Below are positions 24,569 to 35,815 of a stretch of 64,000 nt of DNA, piece by piece. The stretch is from positions 57,542,289-57,606,288 of the forward strand of contig OU744731.1 in assembly GCA_916613615.1 (NCBI GenBank), written 5' to 3'. The stretch comes from Steromphala cineraria. Lineage: Eukaryota; Mollusca; Gastropoda; Trochida; Trochidae. Under the pieces are notes generated by a model. It saw only the letters and a list, made by a program, of their open reading frames with translations. It did no database searches and had not been told where the DNA came from. Every line of letters begins with the position of its first letter. Position 1 is the stretch's first letter. The position numbers and the translations under genes were made by a program.

Positions 24569-27467
24569 TAACTGTAGGTTTATTTACCAATACACCTCTA
24601 CTTTCTATGTCCTTACTGTAGGTTTATTGACCTATACACCTCTACGTTCTATGTCCTTACTGTAGGTTTATTGACCAATACACCTCTACTTTCTATGTCC
24701 TTACTGTAGGTTTATTGACCTATACAACTCTACTATCTATGTCCTTACTGTAGGTTTATTGACCGATACACCTCTACTTTCTGTGTCCTTACTGTAGGTT
24801 TATTGACCTGTACACCTCTACTTTCTATGTCCTTACTGTAGGTTTATTTACCAATACACCTCTACTTTCTATGTCCTTACTGTAGGTTTATTGACCTATA
24901 CACCTCTACGTTCTATGTCCTTACTGTAGGTTTATTGACCAATACACCTCTACTTTCTATGTCCTTACTGTAGGTTTATTGACCTATACAACTCTACTAT
25001 CTATGTCCTTACTGTAGGTTTATTGACCTATACACCTCTACTTTCTATGTCCTTACTGTAGGTTTATTGACCTATACACCTCCACTTTCTATGTCCTTAC
25101 TGTAGGTTTATTGACCGATATACCTCTACTTTCTATGTCCTTACTGTAGGTTTATTGACCTATACACCTCTACTTTCTATGTCCTTACTGTAGGTTTATT
25201 GACCGATACACCTCTACTTTCTATGTCCTTACTGTAGGATTATTGACCGATACACCTCTACTTTCTATGTCCTTACTGTAGGTTTATTGACCTATACACC
25301 TCTACTTTCTATGTCCTTACTGTAGGTTTATTGACCTATACACCTCTACTTTCTATGTCCTTACTGTAGGTTTATTGACCGATACACCTCAACTTTCTAT
25401 GTCCTTACTGTAGGTTTATTGACCTATACACCTCTACTTTCTATGTCCTTACTGTAGGTTTATTGACCTATACACCTCTACTTTCTATGTCCTTACTGTA
25501 GGTTTATTGACCGATACACCTCTACTTTCTATGTCCTTACTGTAGGTTTATTGACCTATACACCTCTACTTTCTATGTCCTTACTGTAGGTTTATTGACC
25601 GATACACCTCTACTTTCTATGTCCTTACTGTAGGTTTATTGACCTATACAACTCTACTTTCTATGTCCTTACTGTAGGTTTATTGACCTATACACCTCTA
25701 CTTTCTATGTCCTTACTGTAGGTTTATTGACCGATACACCTCTACTTTCTATGTCCTTACTGTAGGTTTATTGACCTATACACCTCTACTTTCTATGTCC
25801 TTACTGTAGGTTTATTGACCGATACACCTCTACTTTCTATGTCCTTACTGTAGGTTTATTGACCTATACACCTCTACTTTCTATGTCCTTACTGTAGGTT
25901 TATTGACCTATACACCTCTACTTTCTATGTCCTTACTGTAGGTTTATTTACCAATACACCTCTACTTTCTATGTCCTTACTGTAGGTTTATTGACCTATA
26001 CAACTCTACTATCTATGTCCTTACTGTAGGTTTATTGACCTATACACCTCTACTTTCTATGTCCTTACTGTAGGTTTATTTACCAATACACCTCTACTTT
26101 CTATGTCCTTACTGTAGGTTTATTGACCTATACAACTCTACTATCTATGTCCTTACTGTAGGTTTATTGACCTATACACCTCTACTTTCTATGTCCTTAC
26201 TGTAGGTTTATTGACCTAAACACCTCTACTTTCTATGTCCTTACTGTAGGTTTATTGACCGATACACCTCTACTTTCTATGTCCTTACTGTAGGTTTATT
26301 GACCTATACACCTCTACTTTTTATGTCCTTACTGTAGGTTTATTGACCGATACACCTCTACTTTCTATGTCCTTACTGTAGGTTTATTGACCTATACACC
26401 TCTACTTTCTATGTCCTTACTGTAGGTTTATTGACCTATACACCTCTACTTTCTATGTCCTTACTGTAGGTTTATTGACCTATACACCTCTACTTTCTAT
26501 GTCCTTACTGTAGGTTTATTGACCTATACACCTCTACTTTCTATGTCCTTACTGTAGGTTTATTGACCGATACACCTCTACTTTCTGTGTCCTTACTGTA
26601 GGTGTATTGACCTATACACCTCTACTTTCTATGTCCTTACTGTAGGTTTATTGACCTATACACCTCTACTTTCTATGTCCTTACTGTAGGTTTATTGACC
26701 TATACACCTCTACTTTCTATGTCCTTACTGTAGGTTTATTTACCAATACACCTCTACTTTCTATGTCCTTACTGTAGGTTTATTGACCTATACACCTCTA
26801 CTTTCTATGTCCTTACTGTAGGTTTATTGACCTATACACCTCTACTTTCTATGTCCTTACTGTAGGTTTATTGACCTATACACCTCTACTTTCTATGTCC
26901 TTACTGTAGGTTTATTGACCTATACACCTCTACTTTCTTTGTCCTTACTGTAGGTTTATTGACCGATACACCTCTACTTTCTGTGTCCTTACTGTAGGTT
27001 TATTGACCTATACACCTCTACTTTCTATGTCCTTACTGTAGGTTTATTGACCTATACACCTCTACTTTCTATGTCCTTACTGTAGGTTTATTGACCTATA
27101 CACCTCTACTTTCTATGTCCTTACTGTAGGTTTATTTACCAATACACCTCTACTTTCTATGTCCTTACTGTAGGTTTATTGACCTATACACCTCTACTTT
27201 CTTTGTCCTTACTGTAGGTTTATTGACCTATACAACTCTACTATCTATGTCCTTACTGTAGGTTTATTGACCTATACACCTCTACTTTCTATGTCCTTAC
27301 TGTAGGTTTATTGACCTATACACCTCTACTTTCTATGTCCTTACTGTAGGTTTATTGACCTATACACCTCTACTTTCTATGTCCTTACTGTAGGTTTATT
27401 AACCGATACACCTCTACTTTCTATGTCCTTACTGTAGGTTTATTGACCGATACACCTCTACGTTTCT
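24569..27467. repeat. Minisatellite, 44-bp unit, about 66 copies
   Basis: The unit begins TTACTGTAGGTTTATTGACC and continues with TATACACCTCTACTTTC and TATGTCC; unit spacing is 44 bp. Copies are highly homogeneous. The main variants are in the middle of the unit: GACCTATA, GACCGATA or TACCAATA, and less often ACAACTCTACTATC, ACGTTC or CTGTGTCC. Variants recur in register. The four-variant series starting at 24586 repeats 264 bp later (6 units), and a GACCGATA/CTGTGTCC plus TACCAATA pattern near 26565-26745 repeats 396 bp later (9 units). The unit has in-frame stops and is not a multiple of three, so it is not coding. Confidence 0.98.
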
Positions 27468-27584
27468 CATTCACCTACCTTTTTGGTACATCTAAACTAA
27501 GTCAAGTGAAGACATCTTTAACTTTGGCAAATAAACAGACTTGTGAAATTTTGAATTATAGGTTTTTGAGAATTGTAAACTACA

Positions 27585-27655
27585 ATGTCTGGAACCGAAC
27601 ATGGGACCTTTATGTTGCTAAGCAGCGACTCTGTCGACTGAGCTACTGAGGATTG
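27585..27655 (-). repeat. tRNA-like fragment, possible SINE head
   Basis: On the minus strand there is GTAGCTCAGTCGACAGAG, a good A-box-like segment, followed about 35 bp later by CATGTTCGGTTCC, a poor B-box match. No anticodon stem forms cleanly. This is probably a decayed tRNA-derived SINE head, not a working tRNA. Confidence 0.4.
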
Positions 27656-27676
27656 ATACAAACAGAGGTACTTTTA

Positions 27677-27802
27677 ATGATGAGGAATATATGGATGACA
27701 ACTTATTTGTTCATTGTAAGCTTGAGAACGACACAAGAATCTGTGTCGAAACGTCGCATACAATGAACAGAGAAGTTGTCATCCATATATTCCTCAGCAT
27801 CA
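27677..27802. repeat. Long inverted repeat (hairpin) with an inner stem and GAAAC
   Basis: Left arm 27677-27718 and right arm 27759-27802 are near-perfect inverses over about 40 bp (GAGGAATATATGGATGACAA and its complement). The 40-base loop contains a second perfect stem, CGACACA (27729-27735) with TGTGTCG (27742-27748), directly followed by AAACGTC. Upstream of the inner stem is CTTGAGAA. The order resembles hammerhead ribozyme topology (CUGANGA, stem II, GAAAC, GUC), known from Penelope-like elements and retrozymes, but the CUGANGA box is degenerate. The hairpin is certain; the ribozyme reading is weak. Confidence 0.8.
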
Positions 27803-28848
27803 TTGTCATTCCAAATTCTAAAATGCCTCTCAAAGAAGAGGTAATTTTGTTGTGTTATGTATATGTTGTAAATTTTTCCTATACAAACCGATTTAACTGT
27901 AGTAGTTTTTACCAATTAATAATAAAATAAAGTTAGCTTCTGTTTCTTAAACCGCAATTAGAAGAGTATTGCCAATATTCTATTAAACTAGTTACGTCAC
28001 GACTTATATACATAGAGAAGGTATAACTCTACCGGAGTGGGGTACAAGTCAGACATAATTGCATTTTCCTCGATGCATCACTCAATACAACTCCTGTTTG
28101 AATCGCTAAACTACGCCTCGGAGACCCACGTTTCAAACAAGAGGTGTATTGAGCGATAAATCTCTCACTTGTCAGCTGTTCTGGGATGATAACAGCCACA
28201 CGAATGGAAACGCGATTACTGTGAACATCTACAAATGGAGGCAATCACATAGGCGTTAGGCCGACGTATCTTTATTTGTTAGCACTCATGAACCTAATGA
28301 TCGTATTGCCTTAGTAGACTTCTCAAACTGTTTTAGGGATGAGCCTAGTAACATGACATAACATGAGATTTATTTTGGCTATTAATAAACAGAGTTGTTT
28401 TACACAAACAGGCCATTATCGGTGTCAACATGAGACAGGGCACTGTTATATGAAGGTTTCCGCTAGAAAATAATGCATCGTTTCTTAATATGCATTTATT
28501 CAGTCAAGACTGGTCTTATATGTCAAATTTAATCAATTTTGTTACTTAGTGTTCGCACAAGAATTGGGTCCTTTTCAGGATTAATTGACCAGAGATTAAT
28601 ATTTGTAATAGCTTTCAAAAATTCTAATTGTACATTTCACAAGTAATGCTTTTCGCAAGACGATATGTCTTTGTTATCCATATGTTATATTATTTATAGA
28701 ATGCATTAACATGATACTTCATTGTTGTTGTACCTCATTGAATTCAACGCGACGTTACGGTTTTGATGAATTAAAATTTCACACGGAATAAGGTTACCTC
28801 TTTATTTTTGTGTCATTTGGTTTCAATTAACATAAAATAATCAGTATA

Positions 28849-29022
28849 CAGTAGAACACGGAAATAGCGAACACGGATATAGCGAACACTCGGATATAGC
28901 GAACAAATTTTCAAGCCCCGTCCCTATATAATATCATTAAAATTATATGCGTATAGTGAACACCGGATATAGCGAACTAAATTCTTTGGTCCCTTTGAGT
29001 TTGTTATATCCGAGGTCTACTG
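28849..29022. mobile_element. pogo/Tigger-like MITE, 174 bp
   Basis: Ends are CAGTAGAACACGGAAATAGC and the inverse, ATATCCGAGGTCTACTG, each next to TA (28847-28848 and 29023-29024), fitting a TA target duplication. The GGATATAGCGAACA motif repeats three to four times in the left half. CAGTxGAACCTCGxxATAxCGAAC termini are typical of pogo/Tigger non-autonomous derivatives of the Tc1/mariner superfamily. Confidence 0.88.
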
Positions 29023-29024
29023 TA

Positions 29025-31340
29025 CTCTTCCGCAAAAAAAACTCACGGGTACATTACAAATAGTTTGTTTTGTTGCATAGAATTCTAACGTGTAAAAACG
29101 TTACACCTGTATGTATTCTAGTTTATCTTCATCACATGGTGAGGAGCAACGTGCTGGGAGGGACAAGCCAGGTCATTGATTTCCAATATCATATTCCATG
29201 TACTGACGTCTTTATTTCACTTTGCAAATAACCATCTCAACTTAATTTAATCTTTTCAAGGAGAATTGATGGACAGGCTTACCATGCTGTGCTGTCGGAA
29301 AATAATGTTTTTCTATCTTTAATTCCATTAAAACAACCATTGTTAACTTTCTTTCTTTCGTTATAAGAATGACATTATAAACATATGGTAATTGAAAATA
29401 TGCATGTGATCATAAAATATGCCATAATGTGTGAATACAAAAAGCTTAACTACATCATGCAAAAGGCAAAACACTTGTAGCGATTATTTTAATCATAACT
29501 TTTATCATGAATATGCTGGAAATATTTTTTAAAGATTTATGAACAACTTACAAATCCTGACAACGATTCACCCAACCAACACCATCTCTTTACAGTCAGT
29601 TTGTAGAGGACTGCGTTATTAAAACAAATAATAGACATAAGACGCCTCAAATTCATAAAGCAAATTTCGTATAATTTTGCATTTCAGAATTTGCTGACAT
29701 TAATTTTGATTACATTGGCTTCTTGAACAGACAAGTCAAGATTGTCATTTTCGAAGTCCATTTGCAACCTTACATCATTACCTTGCCCGAAACACTTGCA
29801 GATGCCTTTTGGGATATTACCCGCCCGTGAACGACACGGCAGCTTGATATTTACGCGACAATATTAAACTTTGTCATACTACAAAGCAACTACGATGTCA
29901 AAGTAGTGTGTTGTTAAGGCACACCATGGGCTACCGAGTCGTAAAATTTCAATGTTAGCAAAATATAAAAGAATAATATAATTTATTTCATCTAATACGT
30001 TTTTAATCGAACCCTTGAATGATTTGGTAGCTTTCACATTAACTTATCTTATAAAAATCGTACTAATGGAAAGTTGTTTAGTAGCTTTTATAATTGGCTT
30101 CACATTTATGGTTCAAACATTGACATTGTTTTTACTATAACTTGTTTTCATATAAATGTAACTTCTGAAATGAAGTTTTTCTGTGCTGGATTTTCACAGT
30201 CTTCTCTTTCAATGAGTATTTTTTACTGAACAACGTTGATAATGAATTCTTTCTTGAAACTTGAAACACTTTATATGTATGTCTATTTCAGTAGACATAT
30301 TCGGTTATCAAAAGTTTTCAAATAAGCTGCTGCTTGTCCCTTGAATTATCTTTTAGATACTTTGTATCTTTTATTCAAAAAGTTTGTCGCAGTTTAAACA
30401 ATTCTCTTGCACTGTAGGTAAATTTACAGCAAAGGCTTATTTGACCATTTGCCACAAACAATTTGGGTAAATATGTAAATTGAACTCATCAGTGCCACAT
30501 TACTGTCAAATTACAGATTTACAATCCCAACACAACTCATTAACCAGTAGCTAACTTTTCTAAACGTTGACAATGATTACCACGAAAACCTATATGATGT
30601 ATATGATTTAGTTATTTAGGAACATGAGAATAATATGTTGTTGCACATCGCAGTCAAAAACTTACCATTATCAGTTTTCGATATCAACTTTTGAAGTCTT
30701 AATTATCATAAATGTATTTTGCAAGAAGTAGTCATTGGGCATTTCTGTGTTTCATGAAAGCACGTTCACACAAATGTTCGAACACATGTGTACACACAAT
30801 AGGAGCAAAATGTAAACTCTTCTGATTGCATTGATACATGTATTGGGGACCTCAATAAAACACAATATAATCAAAATGTAAACCTTAAAATCTAGTTGTA
30901 TTGGGGACCTCAATGCTTACACTATGTAAATATATGATTTACAATTCTTCTGATGCATTGATCCGCGTAATGTATGAATGGTTATAACTACATTTGTGTT
31001 AAAACAACATCTATGGAACATGATTGTAGGCGATAGATTAATTGAACACATTAACTGTAGCAAAATTTGCAAATGGATGAACTTCTTATCAAATCCATAT
31101 ACACGCACATATGTCATTTGCCCAACACTACCTTTAACTTGAGGCAAACAAGGTAACCTGATGTCATGAATAAACCATAAATGCATTTAAGGATTGCAGG
31201 GAGTCCAATTGGCATTCACGCAATCATAAAATTATTTCATGATTATGCAGACATGCTGTCCAAGATCATGTTTACAGTTTACGGACGCAAAAGGCATACG
31301 TAAGTGCACGACCAAATATCCATCAACTATTGCTATCATT
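29025..31340. other. AT-rich intergenic sequence with one dispersed repeat
   Basis: The segment 29120-29245 is the inverted relative of 21640-21800. GTATTGGGGACCTCAAT occurs twice (about 30839 and 30898). Nothing else, coding or RNA, is supported. Confidence 0.45.
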
Positions 31341-31351
31341 CAAGTTTATAG

Positions 31352-31637
31352 TCCACCACTGGATTCATTACCTTATCGTGGTGCGGTGGTTTGTGTGTTT
31401 CGGCGACCCCGAGTGCTATACCAGCTGGACCTTACATGCTACTGGTAAGGTCACCCAAGCTGGACAGGTGGACAGGTAGAGGCCAGACCAAATGTGAGTC
31501 ATTCTAAAATTTGCTTTGTATCTCTCACTTTGCCTTTCTTTCCGTCTCTCATCCTTTTGATCCCTTTCTCCCTAATCTGTCTACGTGTGAAATAGCTGCA
31601 CAAATTGCTTACAACACGTTAAACTCAACTTACTCAC
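31352..31637 (+). mobile_element. Retroposon (SINE-like) with CACT-type tail, copy 2
   Basis: This plus-strand copy begins TCCACCACTGGATTCATTAC and ends GTTAAACTCAACTTACTCAC. The flanking duplication is AAGTTTATAG at 31342-31351 and AAGTTTATGG at 31638-31647 (one mismatch). It is about 286 bp, shorter than copy 1 because the tail is short and the 3' third has diverged. Confidence 0.82.
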
Positions 31638-31917
31638 TAAGTTTATGGTCATTGGCATAAATTTGCTTGAGTCACGTCATCAACGATATGCATGAAGCAG
31701 GCAGTTTAACGAAATGTCGGGAGATAACCACTTTTTCAGGACAACTTTTTAATCAATTTGCATGTCAGTTGCTATCCTAGCATCTCCTTTAAGTGCGAAA
31801 CGTTCCACGTACTTTATATTCATTAAAGTAATATTCGAGAATGAAACTTCTTGAAAGAACTGCCAAGGGCCTTTTGAAGATGCTAATTGAATTCCCGTTA
31901 TTTTACCTACTCTTTAA

Positions 31918-32384
31918 TATCCCCCGCCACGAAGTGGAAGGGGGATATAGGTTTGAGCTCCGTCCGTCTGTGCGTGTGTGCGTGCGTCCGTCCGTCCGAG
32001 TTAAAGGAGCCAATTTTTCTCAGAAACCGTTAATGGTAGGATCATCAAATTTTGTGTGTGCCTTCAGGGTATCAATACCTTGATGGAGTTCGAAAATCAG
32101 AACCGCGCAAATATTTTTTCCGGAGTTATTGCCCTTCTTACGGTTTTTGGGACTCTGTTCGAGGTGTCTTCAAAGGAGCCAATTTTTCTCCGAAACTGTT
32201 ACAGATAGGATCATCAAATTTGATGTGTGCCTTCAGGGTATCAATACCTTGATGGAGTTCGAAAATCAGAACCGCGTTAAGATTTTTTTCGGAGTTTGAT
32301 ATTCATGATATTTTTTAGTACACTCGAGTATTTAGGAGAAGGTTCTGACTTAGTTTAAAATAAGAACAAATCTGGCGGGGGATG
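31918..32384 (+). mobile_element. Compound repeat: C5-G5 hairpin + CCGT run + ~175-bp tandem units
   Basis: The left end ATCCCCCGCCA is mirrored by TGGCGGGGGAT at the right end. Immediately inside the left end is a short hairpin (CCCCCGCCACGAAGTGGAAGGGGG with imperfect pairing), then a GTCCGTC-rich run (about 31965-32000). After that come two copies of a ~175-bp unit starting AAAGGAGCCAATTTTTCTC at about 32004 and 32178, with the shared GTATCAATACCTTGATGGAG. Two further elements of the same plan are at 53968-55105 and 58440-59074. The overlapping 66-80-codon ORFs are by-products of the repeat. Confidence 0.8.
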
Positions 32385-33049
32385 TTGATGACTATGTCTT
32401 CTTTGTCTCATTGGTTATTATTCATGTTTATAAAGTTTTTTTATAGAATAAGGTAATAAACATGTCACATAAATGCTTCTGAAATAAGAATCAATGCCAA
32501 CAGCAACTTGAATTTCATTTTACGCATCAAAAGAACCATTGCGTTGGATTCAGAAGCATACATAAGCGACCAAGGACAAAGAGTAAACTCTGTGTACTGA
32601 AGCTGACTCCTTCTTAGAAGGTTTCTGCTGATTCTGCTGGCGTCGTTTTGTAAAGATTGAAATCAAATGTGAATTTCTTCTCATTTAAAGGTTATTTGTT
32701 ATTTCATGATTCAGTAAAATGCTATCAATAACATATAGACTAACACTGGTAGATGTAACCCACACAGAAGGTCGAACACCGACTTTTTTATTTAGTGTAT
32801 TTGTTTCCCAGTGGAAAGTGAATTACGGTTGATATTAAAATATCACTCTTGGACCTGTATATGTTCAGTCATAGTTTTTAAATACGCAATTTACATTCAG
32901 TTTTCTATTAGACAACATTTCGGCTGATTTCGTCTTTCGTAAGGAGTATATAAAGCAAAGGAGACAATATATTGATCGGGAAACAGTCCATTTAAATGTG
33001 CGAGCATATGTAATATTTTCAGATATGTGATGAAAAGTCCATACAGTTT
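32385..33049. other. Intergenic sequence
   Basis: No recognisable gene, RNA or repeat was seen between the compound repeat and the reverse-transcriptase fragment. Confidence 0.4.
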
Positions 33050-33464
33050 ACTCTCACTAATCATCTACAAAAGGTTCAAACCTGTTCTGCTAGACTCATT
33101 ACCAGATCTAGCCGCCGTCAAGAGATCACGCCTGTCAGAGAGATATTGCACTGGCTCCCAGTCAGACAAAGATGCCAGTATAAGATATTGACCTGCACAT
33201 ACAAATGCCGCCATGGTATGGCACCGAGATACTTGCAAGACCAAAGTGATCCCATATCATCCTGCTAGGACAATAAGGTCTGAGTCTGAGTCTCTTCTCT
33301 GTGAACCAAAGACACGTACAGTGGTGTGTGGTCATAGACGCTTTGACAGCATGTCAGCAAAGCTGTGGAACAAACTGCCTTTGCATCTTAAATGCTCATC
33401 CTCGCTAAACGTTTTTAAGAAAGGTCTAAAAAATCATCTTTTTAAAATTGCATATTCTGTATAA
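33050..33464 (+). pseudogene. Non-LTR retrotransposon ORF2 C-terminal fragment (5'-truncated)
   Basis: The translation reads LQKVQTCSARLITRSSR, then ITPVREILHWLPVRQR and KILTCTYKCRHGMAPRYLQD. A frameshift near 33245 moves the frame, and it then continues with RTIRSES, RRFDSMSAKLWNKLPLHL and FKKGLKNHLF to the stop at 33464. The order LQ.VQ..AARL, hLHWLPV..R, HG.AP.YL, LWN.LP, FK..LK..LF is the characteristic tail downstream of the reverse-transcriptase domain in CR1/Jockey/Rex-like LINEs. The catalytic domain itself is missing, as expected for a 5'-truncated insertion. Nothing in the flanks marks its ends. Confidence 0.88.
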
Positions 33465-35075
33465 TGCATTTTAGTATTCTTTTAATCACTACATGCTTTT
33501 ATTGTTTACATGTTTTACATGTTTTACCCTTCACTTCATACTTATCTGTTGTACTCCTAAAAACATTTCATCAGATGCAAAAGAACATGCAGTTCGTTTT
33601 TATCTGATTTTAATTCCTTAGATAAAAACTTGATTATACAGTGATGACGATTTAAGCCTATATTCGGAAATACTAAATGTAGGATAAATAGCTATGTCTT
33701 CCCATAATACATTACTGCTAGTTAACAACATAGAAAGTATATGGTAGTAATATTACTGTTGTTTATACTTCATACTGCAAAGCCTACACCATAGTATTAT
33801 GTGTCTTGTTACTTAAACATTAATTGGTGGCCCCTGAAAATGACATGAGATGGTTTATGATTTACAATGTACCAATGTCAAGTTGAAATATATTTATCTG
33901 TTATACTTTGGTTATATGCCGCCTTTTGTGCTCTGCTAAATGGTCAATTAAAATCTAATAAAATTTAGGAAAAATGTATACCTTATTTGTCATATTTTTG
34001 TTATATCTATTTATATTCAGATTCAGAGAGATTAGTCAAGAAGTAAACTTAGAACTTGATTTTTATTGTCAAATTTGTTGTTGATGGGAAATCTGTAACT
34101 GCGACTGAAAATAGTGCAAGGTCAGGTTGTCTGAGTTGGTTCGATCTTATCATTACCTCATTACCAACTCTTCAGTTATTGATGTTGCATAATAAACGTC
34201 ATTTAACATTCGCTTGTTTACTTACGTGATCCCTGTGATCCTGTAATCAATGTGCAGGCTTGACATAAATACCGCAATTTTCATTTCGAACAACATTCTC
34301 GAACATCAGATTAAAGCAATTGAAAGAGAGTTTTGCTGTGTAATAGTGCTCGAATATTAACAGGAAAATAATACATTTCAAAAGGTATTGTCACTGTCCA
34401 GGTGAGATATCATTTGATCAAAGCAGTTCTTAACATTTAATCTACAAGTCTTATTCACCTTGACATGAATCAAAGTATCGATGTATCAGGAGAAATGTGT
34501 AGAAGTTGTGGCATAGTGCCTGAATAACCACCTCTGACATAACAGCTTTTACTTTCGTGGTGAACATATGAGGCCAATTAACAGAACAAGCAGATCCGTA
34601 ATCTAAAAATCGCCTGAAGCTAGATGAAAGTAGTTCAAGAGTGGCTTATATATGTTGTACAACTAATGCCGAAGAATTAGAATATGTTTCAAAGATAGAT
34701 TTCACCAATCAACCCTTGTACCTACGCATCGCTACTCATGAAGGCATCCCTTACAAGTCGGCTTCTGAGTATGTGTCTATAACTACCGTGGAATCTATCA
34801 GGAGATGTATCACAACAAGGTGTTCGATAACTTCTGGTTTAATATTGATTGATGGTGTCCAATATAATGGTGTTTGATATTTACATGTCTGCACTTGCCC
34901 TCGTCACGAATTTCATTCATCAAGGAGACTATCTTATTTCAAAAATCAAATCTGTGAAATACTAGTAAGATGTGACAAACGTCATGCCATAGCAAAGACA
35001 AATGGATGCAGCTTCCACATTGTTCTTGACTACGGAAGCGGTGAAGGTAAATAAAGCAGTAGAATGTGTCTTGAA
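33465..35075. other. AT-rich intergenic sequence
   Basis: Nothing could be assigned. The 78-codon ORF at 34641-34877 has no recognised motif. Confidence 0.4.
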
Positions 35076-35080
35076 AACAA

Positions 35081-35205
35081 GAGATAGTAATTTGAATGCA
35101 CAAAATAGTATCTTGAGCGCATAAGATAGTATCTTGAACGCATTCGATAGTATCTTGAGCGCATTAGATAGTATCTTGAGTGCGCAAATTAGTATCCTAA
35201 CTATT
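35081..35205. repeat. Short tandem repeat, ~24-bp unit
   Basis: About five copies of a unit around GATAGTATCTTGAGCGCATT. Each unit contains the palindrome GATAGTATC-like core. Outer copies are diverged. Confidence 0.88.
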
Positions 35206-35264
35206 ATCTACTGCAACAATTCTACAAAGATGGTACACATGCACATGTTCATGTATCCACCATT

Positions 35265-35470
35265 CAGCCACTGACATGAATTTGTGGGATCTGTTAAGTG
35301 CGCAGTTTTTGTTGCACTACACACTAGGGCTCCAGGGTGACACATATAGAGTTCTAACAGAGGTGAACTCTAGGTTTTTACACTTTGGCCTGGATGGGAG
35401 TCGAACCCCGGAACTCAGCAACGTGAGACCGGCGCTCTTGCCGACTGAGCTATCCCGTTTACAAGCACAA
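35265..35470 (-). mobile_element. tRNA-derived SINE, minus strand
   Basis: On the minus strand, GGGATAGCTCAGTCGGCAAG (A box) is followed by CCGGGGTTCGACTCCCATCC (B box), giving a tRNA-like head of about 75 bp. The anticodon arm does not pair well, so this is not a functional tRNA. A ~130-bp body follows (AAAACCTAGAGTTCACCTCT and onward). The head faces the head of the SINE at 35528. Confidence 0.72.
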
Positions 35471-35527
35471 TGATTTTGTTTCTTAAGATAAGAAAAATAT
35501 ATCAGATACTTTTCATCAAATGTACTA

Positions 35528-35815
35528 CTGAAGTACATTGGTTAGCATGCTGGCCTTTGAGGCCAGAGACCTTGGTTCGAATCCCGGTAGAGACACTTTG
35601 ACTTTGAACTTTTGGTCCTTGATTGGCAAGGCACTTCATCCGCCTTGCACTCACTCAGCCCAGCTGTTCAAATGGGTAACTGGAAACTGGATGTGCTGAC
35701 CCACGTGGTCGTGATTAGTACTTAGTAGCAACTCTGAAGTACGCCCCTTCAGGGTTCGAGCATGTCTAAGGACATGGAAAAGGCGCCATATAAATATGCA
35801 CATCATTATATATAT
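35528..35815 (+). mobile_element. tRNA-derived SINE, plus strand
   Basis: The head TTGGTTAGCATGCTGG (A-box-like), a well-formed anticodon arm CTGGC-CTTTGAG-GCCAG, and GGTTCGAATCCCGG (perfect B box) form a tRNA-like unit with TTG in the anticodon position. The body continues for ~200 bp through CACTTCATCCGCCTTGCAC and ACGCCCCTTCAGGG to AAGGCGCCATATAAATATGC at the 3' end, a tail style common in invertebrate SINEs that share LINE 3' ends. The long non-tRNA body rules out a simple tRNA gene. Confidence 0.85.

Larger units (their letters stand above)
22300..28460. repeat. Segmental duplication 1, right block
   Basis: This is the counterpart of 13790-19850. It lacks the left block's hAT-like element and retroposon, but contains its own insertions: the composite foldback element (22442-23113) and the minisatellite plus ~700 bp (24569-~28165). 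The homology breaks at GCTCTAAGTACCACTGT near 24535 and resumes at TCACTTGTCAGCTGTTCTGG near 28167, exactly where the left block is continuous. This dates the minisatellite insertion or growth after the duplication. Confidence 0.7.

Noticed and set aside
24569..27467. CRISPR-like array
   Set aside because: Units are contiguous 44-bp repeats without unique spacers, in a eukaryotic context; it is a minisatellite.
27703..27930. ORFs on both strands over the hairpin
   Set aside because: Paired ORFs on opposite strands arise from the inverted repeat itself.
31841..32252. Two plus-strand ORFs with a repeated C-terminus
   Set aside because: They are translations of the CCGTC run and the tandem units of the compound repeat.
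35528..35605. Functional tRNA (Gln-like TTG anticodon)
   Set aside because: The head has a perfect B box and anticodon arm but no matching acceptor stem, and is followed by a long SINE body.
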